From Hymenobacter sp. DG01 (GTDB taxonomy: Bacteria > Bacteroidota > Bacteroidia > Cytophagales > Hymenobacteraceae), in contig NZ_CP040937.1 of NCBI RefSeq assembly GCF_006352025.1, forward strand, positions 124,001 through 188,000: DNA of 64,000 nucleotides. Reading direction: 5' to 3'. Positions 1 to 8,885 of the stretch are shown here, one piece after another. Both the position numbers and the translations under genes were made by a program. Below the pieces are notes generated by a model. That model was not told the DNA's origin, did no database searches, and worked only from the letters and a program-made list of their open reading frames with translations. Each line of letters starts with the position of its first letter. Within the stretch, counting starts at the first letter, position 1.

Positions 1-1
1 T

Positions 2-592
2 ACCTTCAACGGGGGAGGCTTTTACACTAATCAGCAAGCCAACCGCGACATTCACAAGCTGTTTCCCACCTACCGTACGCGGCTGGACGACATCTTGATT
101 TTTGCCCCCTATGCCGAGCTGGGATTGGTAGCCCTCTCGGGAGTAGAGTCACGCGACGACCGGCTGAACACCCTGCTGGTTATCGGCAAGTCGGAGTTAT
201 TCATGCTGGCATCCGTATTCGCGGTCAAAAACCTAACTCGGGAAACCCGCCCCGACGGTTCTGATAACCTTTCCTTCCCGTCAGGGCATACGGCCCAGGC
301 GTTCTTGGCCGCTAGCATCGTGCACACGGAGTTCCGCGACAAAAGCCAGTGGTATGGCATTGGTGCTTATACTATCGCTACCAGCGTAGCGGCCCTGCGC
401 ATGATCAACAACAAGCACTGGCAGAGCGACGTGGTGGCGGGCGCGGGCTTCGGTATTCTCTCCGCACACCTGGGCTATCTTACCCACCGCAACCGCTGGG
501 GCCGGCAGCCGCGCCTGGTAGGCCTGAACGTGGCTCCGGCCTATTTTGGCGGTGGCACATCCGGCCTGACGCTGAGCTGGCGCGCTCATTAA
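2..592 (+). CDS. PAP2-family phosphatase, 5' end outside the window
   Basis: Membrane-associated acid phosphatase of the PAP2 superfamily, which removes phosphate from lipid or isoprenoid phosphates. The frame is open from base 2, so the N-terminus lies upstream of the window. The three catalytic blocks are all visible: K-x6-RP (KNLTRETRP), PSGH (SFPSGHTAQAF) and R-x5-H-x3-D (RMINNKHWQSD). The C-terminus is short and polar with a beta-like end (GLTLSWRAH), as in Bacteroidota PAP2 proteins that pair the catalytic core with an outer-membrane-like tail. The natural substrate cannot be told from sequence. It is followed 12 bp later by a frameshifted membrane-protein gene on the same strand, so the two may once have been co-transcribed. 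Confidence 0.9.
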   Translation, partial: TFNGGGFYTNQQANRDIHKLFPTYRTRLDDILIFAPYAELGLVALSGVESRDDRLNTLLVIGKSELFMLASVFAVKNLTRETRPDGSDNLSFPSGHTAQAFLAASIVHTEFRDKSQWYGIGAYTIATSVAALRMINNKHWQSDVVAGAGFGILSAHLGYLTHRNRWGRQPRLVGLNVAPAYFGGGTSGLTLSWRAH

Positions 593-604
593 CTGGCTGG
601 CCTC

Positions 605-1413
605 ATGCAGACCGCGCTGAAGAAAATCCCGGAAGTCACCCTACTCTTCTGGGTGATGAAGATCTGTGCCACCACCTTGGGCGAAACGGCCGGGGACCTG
701 CTGGCGCAAACCCTGAACGTGGGTTACGGGGTTAGCTCCCTATTGCTGCTGGGCGTGTTCCTGGTCGTCCTGGCTGCCCAGCTAGTTGTCAGTCGGTACA
801 TCCCCGCGCTGTATTGGGCCGTGATTCTGGCCACCAGCACGGCGGGCACCACCATGTCAGACTACATGGACCGGACCATGGGTTTAGGCTACGCTACTGG
901 TTCAGCGTTGCTGGTAACGCTGCTGGCCGTAATACTGGGGCTATGGCGGCTTAACGAAAAACCCTCTCGGTCAGTACGATTACCACTCGCCGGGGGGAGC
1001 GGTTTTACTGGACTGCCATTCTATTTTTCAACACGCTGGGCACGGCCTTGGGCCACTATATGGCCGACTACTCCGGCTTAGGGATCGCCGGAGGGGCGCT
1101 GCTTATTGGATCCCTGCTAGCCCTGGTCGTGCTGGCGTACTACTTCACCCACCTGTCGCACGTGCTCCTGTTTTGGGTGGCGTTCGTGCTCACCCGCCCG
1201 TTCGGAACTACGTTCGGCGACTTGTTAACCAAACCCTTGGCTAAACATGGCCTTGGCTTCGGCACGCAGGGATCCTCGCTGACTCTATTTGCGTTACTGG
1301 TTATTCTAGTCGCCTACACCACCTGGCGTCCCCATCGCGCTGACCTGGCAAATCCACGTCCGTTATACCCGAAGGGTAGATATTTCGCGGCAAGCGCACT
1401 AGATGCTTTGTAG
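605..1413 (+). pseudogene. COG4705/DUF347-type membrane protein, frameshifted
   Basis: Multi-pass inner-membrane protein resembling the COG4705 (DUF347 repeat) family of unknown function. Repeated segments of the type TxG(E/D)xxGDLL / TTxSDYMDR are spaced between hydrophobic helices. The first frame (605 to about 958) ends its recognisable homology at WRLNEKP. The family pattern resumes in another frame at TLSVSTITTRRGERFYW and continues through GTALGHYMADYSG to the stop at 1413. The break falls in the A-run at 956-960, where one extra A would restore a single reading frame. It is therefore either a 1-nt deletion or a sequencing error in a homopolymer. It lies directly downstream of the PAP2 gene. 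Confidence 0.75.
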
Positions 1414-1654
1414 CCGGATGGTGCGATAGGAGGGTAGTAGAGTATCCGCGGCTCAGCAGTTTTTCCTGCGCAGCAGTTGGTATTATGAATTAATGACTTA
1501 GAAGGTTTGTGAATTAGTATTTTTTCGATTTCCATGGAATTACACTAAGTTAGTTCCCACCAGCTAGGGCCTCAGGTCCGGGGGGAGTGAGGATTTTTAG
1601 CCCTCCTGATAGAGTAGCATACCCTCTGCTACTTTGGCCGCCCCGTGCGGCTGA

Positions 1655-2578
1655 ATGCCCTTACATATACATACCCTACTTACGCCAGTGAAAAATACCC
1701 CGCTCAACCTATGTAACACGCGCCCCCATGGCGGTGAATACGGCCTGTACGTTGCGCTACGAGAACGGGCCGACAATGTCATGAATGCGGAAACCGAGTC
1801 AATTTACGGCCACAAACCCGCTCGGTACCTGCTGCAGGAAATAGCGGCCGGCCACAAAGCGTACTCGGAGTTGCTGATCAGTGAAGGCACCGCCATTGGG
1901 AGAAGGGAAACCAAAGAAATCCTGCAGGAACTGGCCCTACTGCACACCCACTTCTGGCAGCCAGGCAGAGTTTTGCGGGTCCGCTTTCTGGGTGGGGAGG
2001 CGCATGTGCACCGTCAAATTGAGACAATCGCCAAAACGTGGGAAACCCATGCCAACATCACGTTTGACTTTATTACGCAGGGGGAGGCGGAAGTAAGAAT
2101 TAGCTTTACCCGTAGCGGCTCTTGGTCCTTGGTAGGCACGGATGCGCTGACGGAACGCGATCAGAATAAAGCCACGATGAATTTTGATCTCTCGGATGAA
2201 ACGACCAGTCCGGACGCTTTCCCGGCTACGATACTGCACGAATTTGGCCATTGCCTGGGGTGCGTGCACGAGCATCAGAGTCCGGCAGCTGCTATCCAGT
2301 GGAACAAGCCCCTGATCTACAGCCGCCTGTTTCAAGCCTACGGGTGGGATCGGCAGAAAGTGGACACCAATTTCTTTGAACAAGCGGAAAAAGAGCTTAT
2401 CACGAATTCCGGGTATGATCCGCTTTCGATTATGCACTATAGTTTCCCCCCAGATTTCACCGTCCCCCACACGCATAGGCCGCCTAATACCCAGCTTTCT
2501 GCCCAGGACATTGCGTTCATTGGTCGGTGTTATCCTTTTCCTGCGTCGAGCAGCGCATCCACGCTACTGAAGGGGTAG
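1655..2578 (+). CDS. Astacin-like (M12A) zinc metallopeptidase
   Basis: Predicted zinc endopeptidase of the metzincin clan. The zinc site HExxHxxGxxHExxxP is complete (HEFGHCLGCVHEHQSP, first His at about residue 195). A Met-turn S-I-M-H-Y follows about 65 residues later (Met about 260), as in astacins. The N-terminal 100 residues do not resemble a standard prodomain and no clear signal peptide is seen. The upstream ATG at 1655 is used, but an internal ATG at about 1781 is possible. No Shine-Dalgarno sequence helps choose between them. Neighbouring DNA is decayed, so it stands alone. Whether it is exported is unclear. Confidence 0.85.
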   Translation: MPLHIHTLLTPVKNTPLNLCNTRPHGGEYGLYVALRERADNVMNAETESIYGHKPARYLLQEIAAGHKAYSELLISEGTAIGRRETKEILQELALLHTHFWQPGRVLRVRFLGGEAHVHRQIETIAKTWETHANITFDFITQGEAEVRISFTRSGSWSLVGTDALTERDQNKATMNFDLSDETTSPDAFPATILHEFGHCLGCVHEHQSPAAAIQWNKPLIYSRLFQAYGWDRQKVDTNFFEQAEKELITNSGYDPLSIMHYSFPPDFTVPHTHRPPNTQLSAQDIAFIGRCYPFPASSSASTLLKG

Positions 2579-2685
2579 GGGCTGCACGTTAGCTCTTCTG
2601 GCCAATTTGACGCGCTACCTCGTTCTTATTACGGGTGCATCAAGCTTAACTGCGTCGGCCAGCCGCAGCAGACTGGGTGACACTA

Positions 2686-3330
2686 CTAAAAGCAGGGGCA
2701 GGGCCAGCAGTAGCCCCCAATAACGGCAATGGCCAGGGTCAGTAAGGCAGAAATAGCGGCCAGCGCGGTCATCAGCTTAGGCCGCAGGCGGGCGACAATA
2801 GCGTAGCCGATGGCCTGGTCCACGGGGTTACCCTCGGCGCGGTTGTCAGAAAATGGCTGCAGCGTGAAGATTGCATTCTCCCCGATGATGTCCACCACCA
2901 TAATCAGGCCGGTGCACGAGCTTACATGGAGGGGAGTGGGGGTGAAGTGCTGCGCCAGGCTGCCGCCGGCCGGCCCAGAACGGCCACCAGCAAAAGCAGT
3001 CCCGCGGCCTTCACGTCCCTAAATAGAAACAGCCCCACGGCAAATACGAGCAGGCACGCCGTAATCAGGATGGTGAGTAGCTCTTGAAACGACTGCTGCT
3101 GCTCGGCGTAGGATCCCCCGTACTACTTGAAGTAGCTGCCCGGCGGCAGGGGCACCAACTGGGCCAGTCACTGCTGGATGTCGCGCATGACTCCGCCTGG
3201 GTCGCGGTCGTCGAGGCGGGCGGTGACGCTCATCATAGCTTGCAGGTTTTCCGCACCAGCTCCGCGTCGGCAGCGCTGATGCGGACCGCCACCAGTATAC
3301 ACACGCGGCAGCAAAGCGAGCAATGGGGTG
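2686..3330 (-). pseudogene. Decayed membrane-protein gene
   Basis: Read on the minus strand this stretch keeps protein-like pieces in changing frames. There is a piece containing SVTARLDDRD, then YAEQQQSFQELLTILITACL followed by a hydrophobic run ending in LLLLVAVLG, and finally MVVDIIGENAIFTLQPF with a second hydrophobic stretch near the end (2686-2901). In-frame stops (for example around 3120) and frame changes separate them. The pieces suggest an N-terminal soluble part followed by two transmembrane helices. The family was not recognised and the exact limits are approximate. Confidence 0.4.
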
Positions 3331-3427
3331 AGTGGATAGGCAAAAGCACGGGAATTGAGTGAGGCAGCAAAACAAGCACTCAAATCTGCAGGAAAATTGC
3401 AGCACCTTGTACGTATTACGCCAGCTT

Positions 3428-3540
3428 GCTCTGCATGTATTGCCTAGTAAGGAGGCGTCGGCCCCAAAACCAAAAAAGCGAACCGGTAGTAGTTCGCTTT
3501 TTTGAAAACATCATGCAGAGCACCAGAGTAGAGCCGACGC
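3428..3540. other. Nested and interleaved inverted repeats (possible structured RNA)
   Basis: A perfect 12-bp hairpin (3472-3483 with 3492-3503) sits inside two further complementary pairs. One is GCTCTGCATG at 3428-3437 with CATGCAGAGC at 3512-3521. The other is GCGTCGGC at 3455-3462 with GCCGACGC at 3533-3540. The two outer pairs are interleaved (A-B-A'-B'), the order that allows a pseudoknot and not a simple long hairpin. No convincing gene occupies the region. Confidence 0.5.
3472..3503. terminator. Bidirectional terminator-like hairpin
   Basis: Perfect stem AAAAAAGCGAAC / GTTCGCTTTTTT with an 8-nt loop. The A-run and T-run flanks would make it work as an intrinsic terminator in both directions. 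Confidence 0.7.
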
Positions 3541-3706
3541 AGGCAGGCCAAACTCGCGCAAAGCTCTGCTCTAACTGGTATTGACCAACCAGTCAAAGTC
3601 CAGTACCGGCTAGGACCGGAGTGTGCGTCACTACGCAAGCTTGCCAGCCCGCGATGCAAGTGTAGGTGTGAGGTTACCCGTAAGGACAAGTCCAAGGCTT
3701 AGCGGG

Positions 3707-3743
3707 AAAGATTCGACGCCTACAAAGTAGGTGTCGAATCTTT
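3707..3743. terminator. Terminator downstream of the 3797-4705 gene
   Basis: Fourteen-base stem AAAGATTCGACGCC with GGTGTCGAATCTTT, including one G-U pair, around a 9-nt loop. A T-rich run follows on the plus strand and an A-rich one precedes it. It lies 54 bp beyond the stop codon of the minus-strand membrane-protein gene. Confidence 0.65.
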
Positions 3744-3796
3744 TCTTCTGAACTACTGCCTTAACTGCTTGCCTTTTGCGACGTTAGGCAATTCGG

Positions 3797-4705
3797 TCAG
3801 AGATTTTGGGTGCCGGTTCCTGCATATCCAGTTATGCTCTCGATGGGTAAGGGAACCGCATTGCCATTAACCAGCACGTAGTAATTTTTTTCCGAGATGT
3901 ACACCACCTCGACAGGTGCCTGCAGCACAGCTGGGGAGGTAATAGCCCCACTTTTTACCAGCTTGTCAAGCGCTTCTGCCTGCAGGTAAAAGCGGGTGAA
4001 GTAGGGCCGCCCACCGCCCAACTGCAACGGCATCCAGCGATAGAAGAGCACTCCGTATAACACGCACGCTACCAGGAGAAAAGTAATGCCTGCTATAGCA
4101 GTCCACACTGCTCGCTGGAGCGAAGGTTTTTCCCTAATCCGGCGCATCTGCCGAACTATTACTTGGCAGACCACTCCACTGGAGATGAAGTACAGGATGA
4201 GTAAGCTCATGCCATATACGCCTACCCATATTATTACAACAGCCAGTAGTAGGTAGAACCACGGCAGTCCATGCTTTTTGCCCCAGTTAGGGGTATCCGC
4301 AGCCGGTTTAAGCGCCGCAAATAAGCATATACTGGCTGCAACAAATGCGCCGGCTATGATCACTACTTTCATGGGCGTAACCGATTCAGCCGTTGCCGAG
4401 AAGCTCCCCGTTATGGTGAACGCAACGCATCCATACCCAAGAGCTCCCAGCACGGCAAACGCGGCATCCACGATAGGTATAGGTACCTGCTCTTGTTCGT
4501 GCGTGCTATAGTAGGCTATTAGTACGGGAGGTAGCGTAAAGCCTAAGAAGCTGATGCCCGCTTTGATATAGTTAAAGCTCAACCAACTTGCTTCTGTCAG
4601 ATTGTGAGTCGCTAGGTACATATTCACAATCAGGTAACCGGCCGCGTAGAGGGCGAACAATCCCATGGTTACAAGTGATTCGGACGACACTTCAGATACT
4701 TTCAT
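3797..4705 (-). CDS. Polytopic membrane protein of unknown function
   Basis: A 302-residue protein with about seven hydrophobic segments. Examples are near residues 12-30, 48-66, 80-102, 113-132, 150-172 and a strong one near 205-228 (ITFLLVACVLYGVLFY). A soluble C-terminal part of about 75 residues contains VVYISEKNYYVLVNGNAVPL. The family was not recognised. The ATG at 4705 begins a polar N-terminus immediately before the first helix. It is transcribed alone and followed by a strong hairpin terminator. The lack of charged active-site motifs argues against an enzyme, and a sensor or scaffold role would be a guess. Confidence 0.75.
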   Translation of the reverse strand: MKVSEVSSESLVTMGLFALYAAGYLIVNMYLATHNLTEASWLSFNYIKAGISFLGFTLPPVLIAYYSTHEQEQVPIPIVDAAFAVLGALGYGCVAFTITGSFSATAESVTPMKVVIIAGAFVAASICLFAALKPAADTPNWGKKHGLPWFYLLLAVVIIWVGVYGMSLLILYFISSGVVCQVIVRQMRRIREKPSLQRAVWTAIAGITFLLVACVLYGVLFYRWMPLQLGGGRPYFTRFYLQAEALDKLVKSGAITSPAVLQAPVEVVYISEKNYYVLVNGNAVPLPIESITGYAGTGTQNL

Positions 4706-5024
4706 GTAGGGTAAGTAAAATAGAAAGTTAAACTACCACGTGTGTCAGAGGCTTATCAGCCTTCTTTGCCCACTCTCAGTGATCTTATACCGGGCCTAAC
4801 GTACCTATACGAGCTGAATACAATGCTATTGCGGCGTGATAGTTTTACTAATAGCACACGTTTCCGCGCTCCGGGCAACTAGTCAGGTGCTGTAGTTGCT
4901 CAGTTTGCTGTCCGGCAGGAAGTAAAGGTTATTAAACGGCTGGCCGATCGTTTCTTCTTATCCGATAAGCGTGTATATTCCAACACGTAGATACCTGTTG
5001 TACCCATAACCACTACCAATTACC
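4706..5024. other. Intergenic, no gene recognised
   Basis: About 320 bp between the divergent membrane-protein gene and a tiny basic ORF. It probably holds the promoters of both. No repeat or conserved motif was seen. Confidence 0.4.
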
Positions 5025-5153
5025 ATGGCTATCAAACCCGGCCCTAAGCCTAAGAAAGAAGATGGTACTCCGGACAGAAGAAGACGGGTCACGGAAGAAA
5101 ACAGACCGAAACACCCCGATCTGAAACCGCATAAGCATAAGAAAGGCGACTAG
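5025..5153 (+). CDS. Small basic protein, 42 residues
   Basis: The ORF starts ATG GCT ATC AAA and encodes a very basic, Pro/Lys/Arg-rich peptide beginning MAIKPGPKPKKEDG and ending in KPHKHKKGD. It has no hydrophobic segment. Short Lys/Pro-rich proteins of this kind are common in Cytophagales genomes and are of unknown function. Nucleic-acid binding is plausible from charge alone. It is followed by perfect palindromes (5165-5183 and 5224-5272), which fits a real transcription unit. The small size keeps confidence moderate. Confidence 0.5.
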   Translation: MAIKPGPKPKKEDGTPDRRRRVTEENRPKHPDLKPHKHKKGD

Positions 5154-5164
5154 TCGGCCTTCCT

Positions 5165-5183
5165 GCGACTTACAGTAAGTCGC
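5165..5183. repeat. Perfect 8-bp hairpin
   Basis: GCGACTTA-CAG-TAAGTCGC lies 12 bp after the stop of the 42-residue ORF. It has no T-run, so it is a weak terminator candidate. Confidence 0.45.
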
Positions 5184-5223
5184 CTTGACGAGGTCTCAAC
5201 GCCCCACAACAGTATGCGCCACG

Positions 5224-5272
5224 GCAAAGCCCCTCGCTCGCTATCCTCAGGAAGTGACGCGAGGGGCTTTGC
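5224..5272. terminator. 14-bp inverted repeat
   Basis: GCAAAGCCCCTCGC (5224-5237) is perfectly complementary to 5259-5272 across a 21-nt spacer. It lies between the convergent 42-residue ORF and the minus-strand 84-residue gene, so a shared terminator is likely. Confidence 0.5.
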
Positions 5273-5378
5273 ACAGGGTTCGCTATGACCGTGCTGGCCG
5301 TGTAGTGCTTACTCCCCGGGTTACACGCGTAAGCTATTTGCGCCTCTTGGTAGACAATAGCTAATCTGCCTACCCGGT

Positions 5379-5633
5379 TCAGTGCGAAAGAGCAGACGCG
5401 GACGCCGGCTCTCCGGCTTGCTTATCGTCCTTTTTGCTCAGATAGACCAGCAGCCCCACGGCTGCGAGAGCGCCTAGTTTGCAAGCCGTTGGATGTTTCT
5501 GATAGAACTTCACTCCTTTTTTGGCTTTACCGAGCAGAACCTCGCTTTTTTCAATACCCTTCAGGGCTAAGTCAGAAAAGGATTCCTTGGCTTTTTTACG
5601 AGCCCGCTTGTACCGCGTGACGGATTGATTCAT
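5379..5633 (-). CDS. Small single-helix membrane protein
   Basis: An 84-residue protein with a long, strongly basic N-terminus (RYKRARKKAKESF). One transmembrane helix lies near residues 51-65 (LGALAAVGLLVYL), followed by a basic stop-transfer KKDDK and a short polar tail. The layout resembles small stress-associated YtxH/DUF883-like membrane proteins, but the family was not established. It is monocistronic, with about 100 bp separating it from the TOPRIM gene upstream on the same strand. Confidence 0.65.
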   Translation of the reverse strand: MNQSVTRYKRARKKAKESFSDLALKGIEKSEVLLGKAKKGVKFYQKHPTACKLGALAAVGLLVYLSKKDDKQAGEPASASALSH

Positions 5634-5741
5634 AGAATGGGGTAGTGTAGTTAGAAGTGGCCTTGATTAAAAGTTTAGTCCCAAAATTACGGCTTCCTAA
5701 AACAACGCCGCTTTCGCCGCAAACCCACTTTGTTTGAAGGC

Positions 5742-7295
5742 TTATCTGTTTTTGAAATAGGTGGTTGCCCGGGTAAAATCCTGGGCTATGTCCAAAATTT
5801 GATTGATTTCCGTAGGCAACTGGTCCACATCGACGCGGAGCGAAATCAACTTAGCAAACGCGACTTTATCGAAAGTGGCCTGCTTTTTCTGAAACATTAT
5901 GCGCTTCACGTTGGAGAGGAAGTCTTTCGTGGTGTCGAAGTCAGATACCAAAATTTCTTCACCATCGGGATACAATTCATTGAGCGTTTGCACGGCATAG
6001 GGTAATTCGAACAAGTCCTCGAAGGTGCCCTGTTCGATGAATACCATCCGGTACTTGTGCTTGTTATCTTTCACGATACGCTCGATGTTGTCCCGCTCCT
6101 TTTTGGCATCCGAATCCAGCAGGCAAATCATCTTGCGGTTTGGGTATTTGGCCCGGAACGTGAGGAAATCGGCGGCAAGCTTCTCCTTGGACTTGGAGTT
6201 GTACACTTGAATGCCGCGCTGTGACAAGATGAAGTGTTTGCGGAAGGCAAGAATGGGAATCGCGATTTCCTCGCTCTCGCCTTCCACTAAAATCAAGCAT
6301 TCTGGATTGTCGATGCGGTTTAACTCGGGGAGAAACTGATTCAGGTGCTTGGCCAAGTTTTGTGTATAGTTATCCCGAAACTCCTGCAAGTGCAAGAGTC
6401 CAATAGCAATGCCCAGCTTCTTGTTATCAACCAAGTATTTGTACTGCAGTACTTCCTCTGGTACTTCAATGGTCGTTTTGTCCCCGCAGCACGGGCAAAT
6501 GACATCGTCCCTAAAGTGCGCTTTATTGGCTGCCGCCAAGCGCCGAATAGCGGCAAAGTCCTCTTTGAAAGAAGTAAGTTCGGGCTCCTGCTCAAACCCG
6601 GTGAGGCCGTAGCGTTTGAATAATTCGTGGTCAACCGGAAAATAGGAGTTTCGCAAGGCCTCCGGCATTCCAAATGAGGGTGCTTGAACTTTCGCAACGG
6701 CCGAAAAGGCAATGGCAAGACGTTCGAACTGATGGCGCAACGCGGCATTGTAGCGGTTCTGGAAAAGAGCCAACTCCGTCAGCGGCGGGAAGTTCATGAG
6801 CCGAAACAGCAGCAGCAACTCTTCCCGGCGCGTGCGAGGCAGTAGGGAAGGTGGCAATAGATTGGCCAAGCCGTTGCCGAAGCCCAGGCGGGTAAGGCCT
6901 GTTTTCTCCGCAACATCCTGAAAATCCGACTCCAGTTGCTCGTCTGTGATCTGCGTCAGCGTTTGTAGATCGTCCAACTCGCGAGTGGTGGCCAGCTCCG
7001 CCGTGAGTTCACAGAGCAGCATGGTGTAGGGTGTAACCTCCATCTGCCAGGTATGCTCGTAAGGAAAAAGAGGCAAGAATTCCTCATATAGCAGTTCCAG
7101 AGTTGCCTTCCACAGTGCTTGGTATAAGAAAAACTTATCGGTGATGAGTAGAACTTCATCAGCCTTAGGCGGCTCAACTATAAGTAGGCGCAGCAAGCTG
7201 TTGATACTGTCGTCAACCTCAAAGTGCAGCACGCGGTTGCATGCGCCCTTGATAACGCCTAAATAGGCTTCTTTCACAACTGGTTTGAAATCCAT
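5742..7295 (-). CDS. Orphan TOPRIM-domain protein (OLD-like nuclease candidate)
   Basis: A 517-residue protein whose C-terminal part has the TOPRIM signature: LILVEGESEEIAIP (Glu about 338) followed by LLDSDAKKE (Asp about 394 and 396), then EQGTFEDLFELP. This is the arrangement seen in OLD-family DNA nucleases such as the GajA subunit of Gabija. Unlike those proteins it has no Walker A/B ATPase in the N-terminal half, which is alpha-rich and unrecognised. A CPCC pair at about residues 266-269 precedes a short beta segment. It is encoded alone on the minus strand, flanked by decayed DNA. A nuclease role in defence or repair is inferred from the TOPRIM domain only. Confidence 0.7.
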   Translation of the reverse strand: MDFKPVVKEAYLGVIKGACNRVLHFEVDDSINSLLRLLIVEPPKADEVLLITDKFFLYQALWKATLELLYEEFLPLFPYEHTWQMEVTPYTMLLCELTAELATTRELDDLQTLTQITDEQLESDFQDVAEKTGLTRLGFGNGLANLLPPSLLPRTRREELLLLFRLMNFPPLTELALFQNRYNAALRHQFERLAIAFSAVAKVQAPSFGMPEALRNSYFPVDHELFKRYGLTGFEQEPELTSFKEDFAAIRRLAAANKAHFRDDVICPCCGDKTTIEVPEEVLQYKYLVDNKKLGIAIGLLHLQEFRDNYTQNLAKHLNQFLPELNRIDNPECLILVEGESEEIAIPILAFRKHFILSQRGIQVYNSKSKEKLAADFLTFRAKYPNRKMICLLDSDAKKERDNIERIVKDNKHKYRMVFIEQGTFEDLFELPYAVQTLNELYPDGEEILVSDFDTTKDFLSNVKRIMFQKKQATFDKVAFAKLISLRVDVDQLPTEINQILDIAQDFTRATTYFKNR

Positions 7296-8439
7296 CGGTT
7301 CTTATCGTTGATTGCCTCATGGCCGCCACTGGGAGCTGGTCAGGAAGGGTACCTACGGCGTTTTTAACGATTAGATAGACTTCGGGTCTAGTCAGCGCGT
7401 GGTCACCCAAAGCAAGTACAGGTAAAAATTCTACCAACGGGAAATTCCATTCTATTTTCCCGCCGGGCGGGCCGTAGCACTGCCGCCGGTTGGCCCCCCC
7501 GTGTGGTGGGGCGGCTGGACCTGATGCGCAACCGACTTGCCTTATCCGATGCTGGCTGGCGGGGGCCTTATTGTTCGGGGCCCTGGCGCTGCTGCTCGAG
7601 CTGCCATGCGGGCGAAGAAGCAGTTTGTGCGCGAGCAGCAGAGCTGGGTGGGCTACGTCAACCAAACGCGCTTCTCCCGGCGCTGGGGCAGCTGGGATGA
7701 CCTGCATATGCGGCAGCACGACCACTTCGTGATCTGCTGATGGCTCAGGTTGCGCATCAGGCGCAGGTTTTTTAGGCGAAAATGCAAGCTCATGGGCGAA
7801 GGTTTTTACAAAGCTGTGGGGTGGCAAGGAGGAAAGCCAGCAGGTTCCACCTTTTCACCACGGAGGTAGCGTGAGTGCTACACCACAGGCTACCCAAGGC
7901 GTTTGCAGACAACAGATGTCGTATGAGTAACGGTAGAAGCCGAGTGAGTCGCCCGTATGGATATTCAGGCAAAAGCCCCCTATCCTGGAGAATGTTAGGC
8001 AGATTGAGTAGCAGGAGTTATAGGGTCAGCAAACCAGCGCAAATAGGAATTAGAAGGCTAGCCAAAAGGGCATTGTTACGTTAGATATTATTTATTGAAT
8101 ATAATGACATATAAAATATCACTATTCAGCGATGTATAACATCTGGGTTGCAAAATGCTGGCTACATGTGCAATGTATTGCAATAGAGCAGTTTAATGAT
8201 AGTGCACAGAACAGGGTATATACGAACTGTCTTCCTATATATGGATGGGCAGAAGGTAGCTGTTGGGAACATGCGTAGGGACCGAATGCCATGGTTATGC
8301 TATCAATTGGCGATATGCCGCTACTAGACATCGCCGCATTACCAGGAAGTCAATATGCTGTCCGTATTCGATGTCATTACTATAGGTGGTTACTTCCGAC
8401 GGAGCCGAAGCATAAAGCAGCAATAAGCCAGTTGCTCCG
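7296..8439. other. Long gap with decayed sequence
   Basis: No intact gene was supported in these 1.1 kb. Near 7500-7740 (+) there is a protein-like remnant ending RRWGSWDDLHMRQHDHFVIC, preceded by hydrophobic pieces in other frames, so a small membrane-protein gene may have decayed here. From about 8080 to 8300 the sequence becomes AT-rich and carries no clear repeat. Confidence 0.35.
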
Positions 8440-8784
8440 ATGAAGTCAATTACTGCTCTGCCTGAGTTCCGATATGCATTGCTACTTGCCTTGGCTGCAG
8501 GTACATGGATATTAATGTATACTCTATGGAGCTATAATACAGTAGAGAGCGGAAGGCCTGCTTGGGAAGATGAGGCATCCTTTCTTATAGTTATCCCCGC
8601 CTATTTCTTATTTATCTGTACCTGCTTTGGCGCCTGTGCCTATCTTTCCCATTCGTGGCAACGCTGGCGCGATCCAACATATCCGCGGGCTGGAAGGGTA
8701 GCATTCGTACTCTTGTTTTCGCCAGCTGCACTGATGTTCCCGCTGTGGTGCCTCAACATATTAAGCACCCTGATACATCCATGA
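8440..8784 (+). CDS. Small membrane protein, three helices
   Basis: A 114-residue protein with hydrophobic segments near residues 12-30, 47-68 and 86-108, and a Trp-rich cytoplasmic loop (SHSWQRWRDPTYPRAGR). The family was not recognised. It ends about 100 bp before parA and shares its direction. A repeat-bearing region separates the two, so it is probably not part of the partition operon. Confidence 0.6.
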   Translation: MKSITALPEFRYALLLALAAGTWILMYTLWSYNTVESGRPAWEDEASFLIVIPAYFLFICTCFGACAYLSHSWQRWRDPTYPRAGRVAFVLLFSPAALMFPLWCLNILSTLIHP

Positions 8785-8834
8785 CAGCAGCCGACTACCA
8801 AATAGTAGCGTTCTATTGCTAGTTCAAATTGAAC

Positions 8835-8853
8835 AACTAGTTTTACAACTAAA
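8835..8853. repeat. Partition-locus repeat copy 1 (upstream of parA)
   Basis: AACTAGTTTTACAACTAAA lies 33 bp before the parA start and next to the near-palindrome GTTCAAATTGAAC (about 8822-8834). The core CTAGTTTTACAACTAA recurs at 9559 and inverted at 9938 and 10667. It is a candidate operator or centromere site for the small ParB-like protein. Confidence 0.55.
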
Positions 8854-8885
8854 TAGACAACCCATACCAGTTCAAATACGACAAC

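Noticed and set aside
3444..3695. 83-codon minus-strand reading frame
   Set aside because: It runs through two strong hairpins and has no protein-like pattern. The hairpins are the better explanation.
7490..7740. Three overlapping plus-strand frames
   Set aside because: Only fragments look protein-like, in different frames, so this is treated as decayed sequence and not as a gene.
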